This document shows, in pieces, positions 56,912 to 64,000 of a DNA stretch of 64,000 nt. How positions within the stretch are numbered: position 1 is the stretch's first letter; the number at the start of each line of letters is the position of its first letter. The DNA comes from PALSA-612 sp963846915 (GTDB taxonomy: Bacteria; Actinomycetota; Thermoleophilia; Gaiellales; Gaiellaceae), in assembly GCA_963846915.1 (NCBI GenBank), contig CAWJXV010000009.1, forward strand, positions 992,001 through 1,056,000, in the 5' to 3' direction. Position numbers and translations under genes: made by a program. Below the pieces are notes generated by a model. That model had not been told where the DNA came from, made no database searches, and worked only from the letters and a program-made list of their open reading frames with translations.

Positions 56912-59662
56912 CTAGCTGCAGCCCGTGTTCGTCCCGCAGTCGCGGCACGTGTAGCAGCTGCCCGTCCTGACCATGCGGCCGCCGCACTTGGCGCATTCGA
57001 CTGCGTCCTCCCACGTGTTGAACAGCGCCGTCTGGCCGCGTGGGGCCGGCTCGGCCGCGTACGGCTCGGCCGTCGCGTCGCCGTTTGCGTAGCGCTCGGC
57101 GATCCGGGCGCGCACCTCGGGTGAGAGGATCCCCGCCTCCTCCTGCTGGTCGGCGGTGAGGAACTTCTTGCCCATCCAGCGGAAGATGTAGTCGACGATC
57201 GACTTGGCCACGCGGATGTCGGCGTCGTTCGTGAGCCCGCTCGGCTCGAAGCGCATGTGCGAGAACTTCGAGACGTAGACCTCGAGCGGCACGCCGTACT
57301 GGATTCCGAGCGAGACCGAGATCATGAACGAGTTCATCAGGCCGGCGAGGGTCGTGCCCTCCTTGGCGATGTCCACGAAGATGTCGCCGGGGGTGCCGTC
57401 CTCGAACAGGCCGACGTGGATGTAGCCCTCGTAGTCGCCGACCTTGAACTTGCGGCCGACCTCGACGCGGTCGTCCGGCAGGCGGCGGCGCTGCGGGTGC
57501 GGCGCGACGACGCCGAGGATCGTCGGGCCGGCGGCCTTGTCGGACTTGCCCGACAGCGGCTGCGCGACCTTGCAGTTGTCGCGGTAGAGCGCGATCGCCT
57601 TGACGCCGAGCTTCCAGGCGTCGATGTAGATGCGCATCACCTCGTCGACCGTCGTCTCCTCGGGCACGTTCACGGTCTTCGAGATCGCGCCGGAGATGAA
57701 CGGCTGGACGGCGCCCATCATCTTCACGTGGCCGGAGTAGTGGATCGCGCGCTCGCCGACCGCGCAGTCGAACACCGGGTAGTGCTCGGCCTTCACGAAC
57801 GGCGCACCGATCACCGAGTTGCGCTCGTCCACGAAGGCGACGATCTGGTCGACCTCCTCGGGCGCGTAGCCGAGCTTCTCCATGGCCATCGGCACGGAGC
57901 GGTTGACGATCGTCAGCTCGCCGCCGCCGACCAGCTTCTTCGACTTGACGAGCGAGAAGTCGGGCTCGACCCCCGTCGTGTCGCAGTCCATCATGAAGCT
58001 GATCGTCCCGGTGGGCGCGAGCACGGTTGCCTGCGAGTTGCGGTAGCCGTTGACCTCGCCCAGGTCGAGCGCCTCGTCCCAGGCGCGGCGCGACGCGTTC
58101 AGCAGGTCGGCCGGCACCGAGTCGGTGTGCTCGATGTTTCCGACGGCCGCGCGGTGCTTGGAGACGACGCCGAGCATCGCCGCGGCGTTCCCGCGATAGC
58201 CCGCGTAGGCGCCCATGCGGCCGGCCATCTCGGCCGACTTGCGGTAGGCGCGGCCGGTCATCAGCGCCGTGATCGCGGCGGCGTAGGCGCGGCCCTCGTC
58301 CGAGTCGTACGGTAGGCCGCGCGCCATCAGCAAGGCGCCGAGGTTCGCGTAGCCGAGGCCGAGCTCGCGGTAGGCCTTCGCGTTCTTCTCGATCTCGGGC
58401 GTCGGGTAGGACGAGTAGCCGACGGCGATCTCCTGCGCGAGGAACATCACGTCCACCGCGTGCTGGAACGCCTCGATGTCGAGCTCCCCGTCCTCGCGGC
58501 GGAACTTCATCAGGTTGAGCGAGGCGAGGTTGCAGGCCGAGTCGTCGAGGTGCATGTACTCGGAGCACGGGTTCGACGCGTTGATCCGGCCCGAGTTCGG
58601 GCAGGTGTGCCACGCGTTGATCGTCGTGTCGTACTGCATGCCCGGATCGGCGCACTGCCAGGCGGCCTCGGCCATCTGGCGGAGCAGGTCGCGGGCGCTC
58701 TTCGTGTCGACGACCGTACCGTCCGTGCGCGCGGTGAGGTTCCAGTCGGCGCCGGCCTCGGCGGACTCCATGAACGCGTCGGTGACGCGCACCGAGTTGT
58801 TCGCGTTCTGGTACTGGATCGAGCTCCAGTCGGCCGAGTCGAGCGACATGTCCCAGCCGGCCAGCTCGAGGTCTCGCGCCTTGCGCTCCTCGCGCGCCTT
58901 GCACCAGATGAACTCCTCGATGTCCGGATGGTCGACGTCGAGGATGACCATCTTGGCCGCCCGCCGGGTCTTGCCGCCCGACTTGATCGTGCCGGCGGAC
59001 GCGTCCGCGCCCCGCATGAACGACACCGGCCCGGAGGCGTAGCCGCCCTTCGAGAGCTGCTCCTTCGACGACCGCAGCTTGGAGAGGTTGGCTCCCGAGC
59101 CGGAGCCGCCGCGGAAGATGACGCCCTCGCGGCGGATCCAGTCGAGGATCGAGTCCATCGAGTCGTCGATCGAGAGGATGAAACAGGCCGAGCACTGCGG
59201 CTTCTCCTCGAAGCCGACGTTGAACCAGACCGGCGAGTTGAAGGAGGCGAGCTGGTTGACGAGGATCGCCTTCAGCTCGGCCTCGAACGTGTCGGCCTCG
59301 TCGTCGGTCGCGAAGTAGCCGCCCTCGCGGCCCCAGCCGCCGATCGTGTCGACGACACGGCCGATCATCTGCTTGACGCTGGTCTCGCGCTCGGGCGTTC
59401 CGAGCTTCCCGCGGAAGTACTTCTGGGCGACGATGTTCGTGGCCGTCTGCGACCAGAACTTCGGGAACTCGACCGACTTCTGGTCGAACGCGGCCTTCTC
59501 CTTGCCCGGAATGAACGCATCGCGGATCTCCCACTCGATCTCGTCGAACGGGTCACGGCCGGGAATCGTGAAGTAGCGCTTGACGCCGAGCGCCTTCGCT
59601 CCGTCCGTGACGGTGTTCGTGAGGTCGGTGTCGGTGATCTCGGTGCGCTCTACGGTCGTCAT
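56912..59662 (-). CDS. nrdJ: Adenosylcobalamin-dependent ribonucleotide reductase (class II)
   Basis: The 916-aa enzyme is a full-length class II reductase. Active-site pieces include KPQCSACFILSIDDSMDSILDW, GGSGSGANLSKLRSSKE, and the radical-site NPCSEYMHLDDSACNLASLNL (near residue 364) with the N, C and E residues. PFISGAISKTVNVPEETT is the phosphate-binding part. The C-terminus has a zinc finger-like CAKCGGRMVRTGSCYTCRDCGTNTGC, usual in long NrdJ. It makes deoxyribonucleotides using B12 instead of an iron centre, with or without oxygen. No cobalamin riboswitch-like structure is seen in the 200-nt leader. Confidence 0.95.
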   Translation of the reverse strand: MTTVERTEITDTDLTNTVTDGAKALGVKRYFTIPGRDPFDEIEWEIRDAFIPGKEKAAFDQKSVEFPKFWSQTATNIVAQKYFRGKLGTPERETSVKQMIGRVVDTIGGWGREGGYFATDDEADTFEAELKAILVNQLASFNSPVWFNVGFEEKPQCSACFILSIDDSMDSILDWIRREGVIFRGGSGSGANLSKLRSSKEQLSKGGYASGPVSFMRGADASAGTIKSGGKTRRAAKMVILDVDHPDIEEFIWCKAREERKARDLELAGWDMSLDSADWSSIQYQNANNSVRVTDAFMESAEAGADWNLTARTDGTVVDTKSARDLLRQMAEAAWQCADPGMQYDTTINAWHTCPNSGRINASNPCSEYMHLDDSACNLASLNLMKFRREDGELDIEAFQHAVDVMFLAQEIAVGYSSYPTPEIEKNAKAYRELGLGYANLGALLMARGLPYDSDEGRAYAAAITALMTGRAYRKSAEMAGRMGAYAGYRGNAAAMLGVVSKHRAAVGNIEHTDSVPADLLNASRRAWDEALDLGEVNGYRNSQATVLAPTGTISFMMDCDTTGVEPDFSLVKSKKLVGGGELTIVNRSVPMAMEKLGYAPEEVDQIVAFVDERNSVIGAPFVKAEHYPVFDCAVGERAIHYSGHVKMMGAVQPFISGAISKTVNVPEETTVDEVMRIYIDAWKLGVKAIALYRDNCKVAQPLSGKSDKAAGPTILGVVAPHPQRRRLPDDRVEVGRKFKVGDYEGYIHVGLFEDGTPGDIFVDIAKEGTTLAGLMNSFMISVSLGIQYGVPLEVYVSKFSHMRFEPSGLTNDADIRVAKSIVDYIFRWMGKKFLTADQQEEAGILSPEVRARIAERYANGDATAEPYAAEPAPRGQTALFNTWEDAVECAKCGGRMVRTGSCYTCRDCGTNTGCS

Positions 59663-59862
59663 AGTCCACGTCCTCCCGGGCTCTGCGTCTCAAAAGGGAA
59701 ATGGACCGTAGAGACACCGTCGGACAGATCCATTCTATCGACGGGAAGCGACCCCGAAAAGCTGAGTTTTCCAGGTATTTCGACAGGGGTGCGGCTGGCC
59801 GTACCCCGCCTGACAGGGTGGCACCACTGCCCTTCCGGCCGGGCGGGTCCAGGCTACACGCC

Positions 59863-61173
59863 ATGTTGCGAGAACAGTCCCAGTCGCCCGCCGTTCCCGG
59901 TCTCGATGCGGCCCACGCCGCGCCCCTCTACGTGGTCGGGTACCGCGGCTCCCCGCACGCACAGGACTACCGCGAGTTCCTCGAGCGCAACGCCGTCCCG
60001 CACGACTGGATCGACGTCGAGCACGACCCGCTCGCCCGCTTCCTCGGTGCGCCGACCGACGTCGAGGGCGTGCGGCTGCCCGTGTTCCTGTTTCCCGACG
60101 GGAGCCGACTCGAGCCGTCCGCCGACGAGAACGACGAGCTGGCGTTCGCGCGCACGCGGGCGGAGTTGGCAGAGCGCGTCGGCCTGCACGCGCGGCCGAG
60201 CCTCGACCTCTACGACGTGGGGATCGCCGGCGCCGGCCCGGCCGGGCTGACCGCCGCGCTCTACGCTGCGTCGGAGGGCCTGAGGACGATCGTCGTCGAG
60301 CGCCACGCGCCGGGCGGCCAGGCGGGGACGAGCGCGCGGATCGAGAACTACCCGGGCTTCCCGAACGGTCTCAGCGGTCAGACTCTCGCCGAGGCCGCGC
60401 ACGAGCAGGCGGTTCGCTTCGGCGCCGAGATCGTGATCGGCTCGGACATCGCCGGCGGCGGCAAGGGCGAGAACGGCGAGATCATGTTCGCGCTCGTCAA
60501 CGGCTCGGTCGTTCGCGTCCGCGCGGCGATCGGCGCCACCGGCTTCGACTACCGCCGGCTGGATGCGGAGGGCGTGGACGACTTCCTCGGCGTCGGCGTC
60601 TACTACGGCGCCTCGCCGAGCGACGTGTACTACCACCGCAACGACGACGTCTTCATCGTCGGCGGAGCCAACTCGGCAGGCCAGGCGGCGCTGCACCTGG
60701 CGGCCCACGCGCGGTCGGTGACGCTGCTCGTGCGCGGCGAGACGATCGAGGAGCAGATGTCGCAGTACCTCGTCGACCGCTGCGGCCGGAACTCGGCGAT
60801 CACCATCCGCACCGACACGCGGATCGTGCGCGCCAGCGGCGAGGGGAGGCTCGAGCGGATCGTGATCGAGTCGGGCGGCGAGCAGGAGGAGTTGCCCGCG
60901 GACGCGCTGTTCATCCTGATCGGCGGCACGCCGTCTACCGACACGTGCCCGTACGGCATCGCGCGCGATCCCCAGGGGTTCGTGATCACGGGCCCCGACC
61001 TCGGCAGTCGGTGGAAGCTGGACCGACCGGCGTTCTTCCTCGAATCGAGCCAGCCCGGGTTCTTCTTCGCCGGAGACGCGCGGCTCGGCTCGGTCAAGCG
61101 GGTCGCCTCGGCGGTGGGCGAGGGCGCGATGGCGGTGCAGCACGTGCACCGCTACCTGGCGGCGCTCGACTAG
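59863..61173 (+). CDS. Thioredoxin-reductase-like flavoprotein with glutaredoxin-like N-terminus
   Basis: The 436-aa protein has an N-terminal glutaredoxin-like part (about 20-110): APLYVVGYRGSPHAQDYREFLERNAVPHDWIDVEHDPLAR, in which the CxxC is replaced by SPHA. From about 123 the flavin domain follows: DVGIAGAGPAGLTAALYAASEGLRTIVVERHAPGGQAGTSARIENYPGFPNG, FIVGGANSAGQAALHLAAHAR and FFAGDARLGSVKRVASAVGEG. There is no thioredoxin-reductase CxxC. It is a paralogue of the cNMP-linked protein at 41161 without its sensor domain. The stop shares CTAG with the convergent gene. Confidence 0.88.
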   Translation: MLREQSQSPAVPGLDAAHAAPLYVVGYRGSPHAQDYREFLERNAVPHDWIDVEHDPLARFLGAPTDVEGVRLPVFLFPDGSRLEPSADENDELAFARTRAELAERVGLHARPSLDLYDVGIAGAGPAGLTAALYAASEGLRTIVVERHAPGGQAGTSARIENYPGFPNGLSGQTLAEAAHEQAVRFGAEIVIGSDIAGGGKGENGEIMFALVNGSVVRVRAAIGATGFDYRRLDAEGVDDFLGVGVYYGASPSDVYYHRNDDVFIVGGANSAGQAALHLAAHARSVTLLVRGETIEEQMSQYLVDRCGRNSAITIRTDTRIVRASGEGRLERIVIESGGEQEELPADALFILIGGTPSTDTCPYGIARDPQGFVITGPDLGSRWKLDRPAFFLESSQPGFFFAGDARLGSVKRVASAVGEGAMAVQHVHRYLAALD

Positions 61174-61778
61174 GGGTTCTGCGGGCCGGTCTCGGCCTGC
61201 GGGCGAAGCGTCTCACGGCGGAGCTGGCGACGCCGTGCAATGTAGGCGGCGGAGCCGAGCATGAGCAGGACCGCGGCGATCGCCCCGAGGACGATCGCGG
61301 GCAGCGGAACCGAGGAGGCGCTCGAACCGTGGAAGGTGTCGACGACGGGGCCGCTGGGCTGACCGTGGAGCCTGGGCGTGACGACGACGACCGAGGCCGG
61401 CGGGTGGCCGCCGTTCTTCGCGTCGGGGCCGCCGTGCCAGCTCGGGAGCGCGTCGGCGGTGTAGACGCTGTCGGTGACGTCGGGCGGGCCCCCACCCTTG
61501 TCGTTCTTGTGGGCGATCGCCGCCTGGAGGGCGAAGAGAATGTCCTGGCTGGCGTTCGAGTAGACGTCGAGATCGGGCCGACCGTGGATGATCGCCAGGG
61601 CGTCGCGGTAGCAGTGGAGCGGATACGTCCTGCTCAGCTGCCCGGTCTTGCTGCCGTACCAGTCGTCGATCACCTTCTCGCCGCACGAGGTCCTCGCCAT
61701 GGCGCCCGAGGCCGTGGCCGCGAACGCGGCTGCGACAACGAGGAGGAGGACGGCGAGTTTGTGGGACGGGCGCTTCAA
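61170..61778 (-). CDS. Secreted, C-terminally anchored protein of unknown function
   Basis: I favour TTG 61778 (LKRPSHKLAVLLLVVAAAFAATASG as signal peptide), giving 202 aa; an ATG at 61847 would add 23 residues. The mature part has SCGEKVIDDWYGSKTGQLSRTYPLHCYRDALAIIHGRPDLDVYSNASQDILFALQAA, a pattern known from secreted proteins of Thermoleophilia without a known function, then a Pro-rich linker and a C-terminal membrane span (about 170-190) before RRRQLRRETLRP. A GCGTCTCAAAAGGG sequence lies 7-20 nt upstream of the preferred start and also upstream of nrdJ. Confidence 0.7.
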   Translation of the reverse strand: MKRPSHKLAVLLLVVAAAFAATASGAMARTSCGEKVIDDWYGSKTGQLSRTYPLHCYRDALAIIHGRPDLDVYSNASQDILFALQAAIAHKNDKGGGPPDVTDSVYTADALPSWHGGPDAKNGGHPPASVVVVTPRLHGQPSGPVVDTFHGSSASSVPLPAIVLGAIAAVLLMLGSAAYIARRRQLRRETLRPQAETGPQNP

Positions 61779-61969
61779 GAAGAGCGTCTCAAAAGGGTCG
61801 GTGTTCTCATGGACGAGTCTACGCAAAGCCTCCGTCGGCGCCTTCACCGAGCCGTCGTTCCAGTCTCGGAGACAGCCGTGTGCCGCCAGTAATCCCGAGG
61901 TCAGGGTTTTGTTAGCCGCGCTCCGAGCCGTGTAAACCAGCCCGACGCGGGCGCTACCGTGCCAGTTCG

Positions 61970-63922
61970 ATGCGCACGGCCGTCGGCCTCCTTCCGCTCT
62001 CGGCCGCCGCCGTGCTGGTGACCGTCTCGCTCTTCTTCGGCGGTAGCCTCAGCGACAGCAGGCTGTTCTGGATCGGGATCTTCGCGGTCGCCGTCGGCTT
62101 CGGGTTCCTCGCCGCGGGCCTGGCCGGACTCGTGCCCGTGGCGGTGCCGGGGCGGTCGGGGGTCGTCGCCTTCGGGCTCCTCGCGGCGTTCGTCTGCTGG
62201 AACGGCGTGACGATGATCTGGTCGATCGCGCCCGACCTGTCCTGGGCGTACATGAACCGGGGGGCCGTGTACCTCGGGTTCGCGCTGCTCGGCCTGGCGG
62301 TCGCGGCGAGCGTACGGGCGCCGGCGCGGGTCGTGGCGGGCGGGCTCGCGGTGCTCCTCTTCGGCGTCGTCTGCTGGGCGCTCCTCGGCAAGGTGTTTCC
62401 GTCGTTGTTCCCGGACGGCGCGCGGGTGGCGCGCCTGCGGAACCCGGTCGGCTACTGGAACGCGCTCGGTCTCCTGTGCGCGCTGGCGCTCCCGGTCGGG
62501 CTGTGGATCGCGACGCGCCGATCGTGGCGGCGCGAGCTGCGGGCGGCGGGTGTCGTGCTGCTCTATCTGGCCGTCGTCGCGCTGGTGCTCACGTTCTCGC
62601 GGGCGGGGATCCTCGTCGCCGCCGTTGCGGTGCTCCTGTGGCTCGCGTTCGTGCCGGCGCGGCTCGAGAGCTTCGGCGCTCTCGTCGTCTCGGTCGTGCC
62701 TGCTGCGGCCGTGGCCGGCTGGGCCTCGACGCGTTCAGGCATCGTCGACGACGGGCAGTCGTTCTCGGCGCGGCAGTCGGACGGTGCCTGGTTCGGGCTC
62801 GTCCTCGTCCTCGTCGGCGTTCTCGTCGTCGCGGCGGCGGTGTGGGCGGACAGGCTCGACCGGCGCTTCGACGACCCGGAGGCTCGGCGGCTGTGGACAC
62901 GGCGGATCGGGCTCGGGGTGGGCGCGGTCGCAGTTGCGGGTGTGATCTCCGTGTCGGCCGCGAGCGGCGGGCCGAACGCGTGGCTGCGCGAGTTCCGCGG
63001 CGGCGGCGAGGTCTCGAACTCGTCCCGATTCGGGACGCTCAGCTCGAACAACCGCTGGGAGTGGTGGAAGGAGGCCTGGAAGGTCTTCGAGGAGAAGCCG
63101 GCGGGCGGCAAGGGCGCGGCGACGTTCGTCTATGCGCGGCGGCGCGTGCAGCAAGGCAGCACGGTGACGAACGAGCCGCACAACATCGCGCTGCAGTCGC
63201 TGGCGGAGACGGGGATCGTCGGGTTCCTGCTCGGGGTGGGTGCGGTCGTGGCGGCGCTGCTCGCGATCGCGCGGGCCGTCCTGCGCCTGCGCGGCGAGGA
63301 GCGCGCTGCTACCGCGGCGATCGCGATCGCGATCCCGGCTTTCCTCTTGCACGCGCTTGCCGACATCGACTGGGACTTCGTCGCGGTCTGCGCGCCCGTG
63401 TTCATGCTCGGTGGGCTCGTGATCGGGATCGGAGGCGAGGTGCGGGCCGTGCGGATGCCGCTCCGTTCGCTGGCGGCGGCCGGGGTCGCGGCGGTGCTGC
63501 TCGCGGGCGTGTACTCGCTGGCGGCGCCGTGGCTGGCGGCGAACCGGGTCGACGACGCCTACACGGCGCTCTTCGCGCGCGATCTCCGTTCGGGGGCAGC
63601 GGCCGCGCGGGACGCAGCTTCGCTCAACCCCCTGTCGGTGCAGCCGATCTGGGCGCTGGCCGAGGCGTACGCGGCCCTCCCTGACGAGCGGGGGGCGGTC
63701 GACCAGTACCGGCGGGCGACGCGCCTCCAGCCCGAGAACCCGGACACCTGGGTCGCCCTCGGCCGCTACGAGCTCTGCTTCGGTGACGTGTTCGACGCCT
63801 ATCGCGCGCTCAACCAGGCGTACACCCTCGATCCGTTCGGGCCCGCGGGGATCCCCGGCGGCCCGCTCGACCAGGCCCGGGCGGCCGTGGAGAAGCGGGG
63901 GACGCCTAGCTGCCGACGATGA
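61970..63922 (+). CDS. O-antigen ligase/polymerase-like membrane protein with TPR-like tail
   Basis: The 650-aa protein has about 12-14 membrane spans. The Wzy/O-antigen-ligase signature lies near 330-400: NRWEWWKEAWKVFEEKPAGGKGAATFVYARRRVQQGSTVTNEPHNIALQSLAETGIVGFLLGVG, with the usual G-x-G-x and HN-x-x-L-x-x-x-x-E-x-G elements. The C-terminal about 120 residues (ANRVDDAYTALFARDLRSGAAAARDAASLNPLSVQPIWALAEAYAALPDERGAVDQYRRATRLQPENPDTWVALGRYELCFGD) form TPR-like helices outside the membrane. It probably joins surface polysaccharide or glycolipid units. Its 3' end overlaps the partial gene at 63906 by 17 bp. Confidence 0.88.
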   Translation: MRTAVGLLPLSAAAVLVTVSLFFGGSLSDSRLFWIGIFAVAVGFGFLAAGLAGLVPVAVPGRSGVVAFGLLAAFVCWNGVTMIWSIAPDLSWAYMNRGAVYLGFALLGLAVAASVRAPARVVAGGLAVLLFGVVCWALLGKVFPSLFPDGARVARLRNPVGYWNALGLLCALALPVGLWIATRRSWRRELRAAGVVLLYLAVVALVLTFSRAGILVAAVAVLLWLAFVPARLESFGALVVSVVPAAAVAGWASTRSGIVDDGQSFSARQSDGAWFGLVLVLVGVLVVAAAVWADRLDRRFDDPEARRLWTRRIGLGVGAVAVAGVISVSAASGGPNAWLREFRGGGEVSNSSRFGTLSSNNRWEWWKEAWKVFEEKPAGGKGAATFVYARRRVQQGSTVTNEPHNIALQSLAETGIVGFLLGVGAVVAALLAIARAVLRLRGEERAATAAIAIAIPAFLLHALADIDWDFVAVCAPVFMLGGLVIGIGGEVRAVRMPLRSLAAAGVAAVLLAGVYSLAAPWLAANRVDDAYTALFARDLRSGAAAARDAASLNPLSVQPIWALAEAYAALPDERGAVDQYRRATRLQPENPDTWVALGRYELCFGDVFDAYRALNQAYTLDPFGPAGIPGGPLDQARAAVEKRGTPSCRR

Positions 63923-63998
63923 GCAGGAGCCGGGCGCCGTGGAGCTGGCCCGGCTGGACGCCGTCGAGGCCGCTGACGATCTTGATGCCCATGTCGTG
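63906..63998 (-). CDS. C-terminal end of an unidentified protein
   Basis: The last 30 codons, reading HDMGIKIVSGLDGVQPGQLH and then GARLLLIVGS with TAG, belong to a gene that starts beyond the window. The end resembles a beta-rich or extracytoplasmic domain, but is too short to place. It converges with and overlaps the O-antigen ligase-like gene by 17 bp. Confidence 0.6.
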   Translation of the reverse strand, partial: HDMGIKIVSGLDGVQPGQLHGARLLLIVGS

Positions 63999-64000
63999 GG

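Noticed and set aside
56904..59534. Minus-strand frame of 876 codons overlapping nrdJ
   Set aside because: Out-of-frame shadow of the 916-aa reductase.
59663..59862. Cobalamin riboswitch upstream of the B12-dependent reductase
   Set aside because: No B12-box-like sequence or matching stem layout seen in the 200-nt gap by eye.

Overview
The window is about 64 kb of very GC-rich DNA with frequent GTG starts, almost no spare intergenic sequence and strong third-position G/C bias. Gene content points to a high-GC actinobacterium, most likely of the Thermoleophilia type (inference): two F420-type deazaflavin oxidoreductases, a B12-dependent ribonucleotide reductase, class III cyclases fused to alpha/beta-hydrolase or STAND-type ATPase modules, DUF1361, DUF1326, DUF5937-ArsR and MmyB-like regulators. 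No rRNA, tRNA, CRISPR array or phage block was seen.

Layout. 1-13 kb: end of a superoxide dismutase gene, GNAT, M23-like secreted protein, cupin, DUF1361 and DUF1326 genes, phosphoribosyltransferase, methyltransferase, ABC exporter, a truncated GntR/MocR regulator, a frameshifted secreted propeller/Ig protein, dodecin, nitroreductase and a DHA2 drug exporter. 13-27 kb: an unknown 380-aa protein, a decayed phospholipase-D remnant, a hydrolase, an acyl-CoA-dehydrogenase-like flavoprotein, a glycosyltransferase, a dienelactone hydrolase, two separate ArsR-AHSA1 operons, an archaeal-type riboflavin kinase, secreted proteins, a cupredoxin and a DUF5937-ArsR regulator. 26-43 kb: an orphan oligopeptide-binding protein, two adenylate-cyclase-type signalling proteins, CtaG, an ICMT-like methyltransferase, MOSC, succinate-semialdehyde dehydrogenase, YceH, MmyB-type and PadR regulators with visible palindromic operators, a berberine-bridge flavoprotein, a repeat-containing membrane protein and a cNMP-binding flavoprotein. 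43.2-47.3 kb: an insertion island that splits a SnoaL-like gene; it holds an ECF sigma factor with its partner and two damaged IS110-family transposase copies. 47.4-64 kb: a YcaQ-like, VOC and MarR operon, cupin, SDR, a Na+/H+ antiporter, a GNAT, an orphan E1-alpha, an ammonium channel, B12-dependent RNR, a second flavoprotein paralogue and an O-antigen-ligase-like membrane protein.

How the parts may work together. Two class III cyclases (27.6 and 31.5 kb) and a cNMP-sensing thioredoxin-reductase-like protein (41.2 kb) suggest local cyclic-nucleotide signalling to redox chemistry (inference). Several regulators (ArsR twice, PadR, MmyB-type, MarR) sit next to small enzyme genes and have clear dyads at their promoters. 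Many genes seem leaderless, with a TANNNT box 6-8 nt before the start codon and no Shine-Dalgarno. Five convergent gene pairs end on one shared CTAG, so their stop codons overlap. Palindromic REP-like repeats with GTGTCAGACAC or AGTGCCAGGCACT cores sit at 3' ends of genes.

Reliability: the 43.2-47.3 kb island has an unusual density of single-base frameshifts, so part of what looks like gene decay there may be assembly error.
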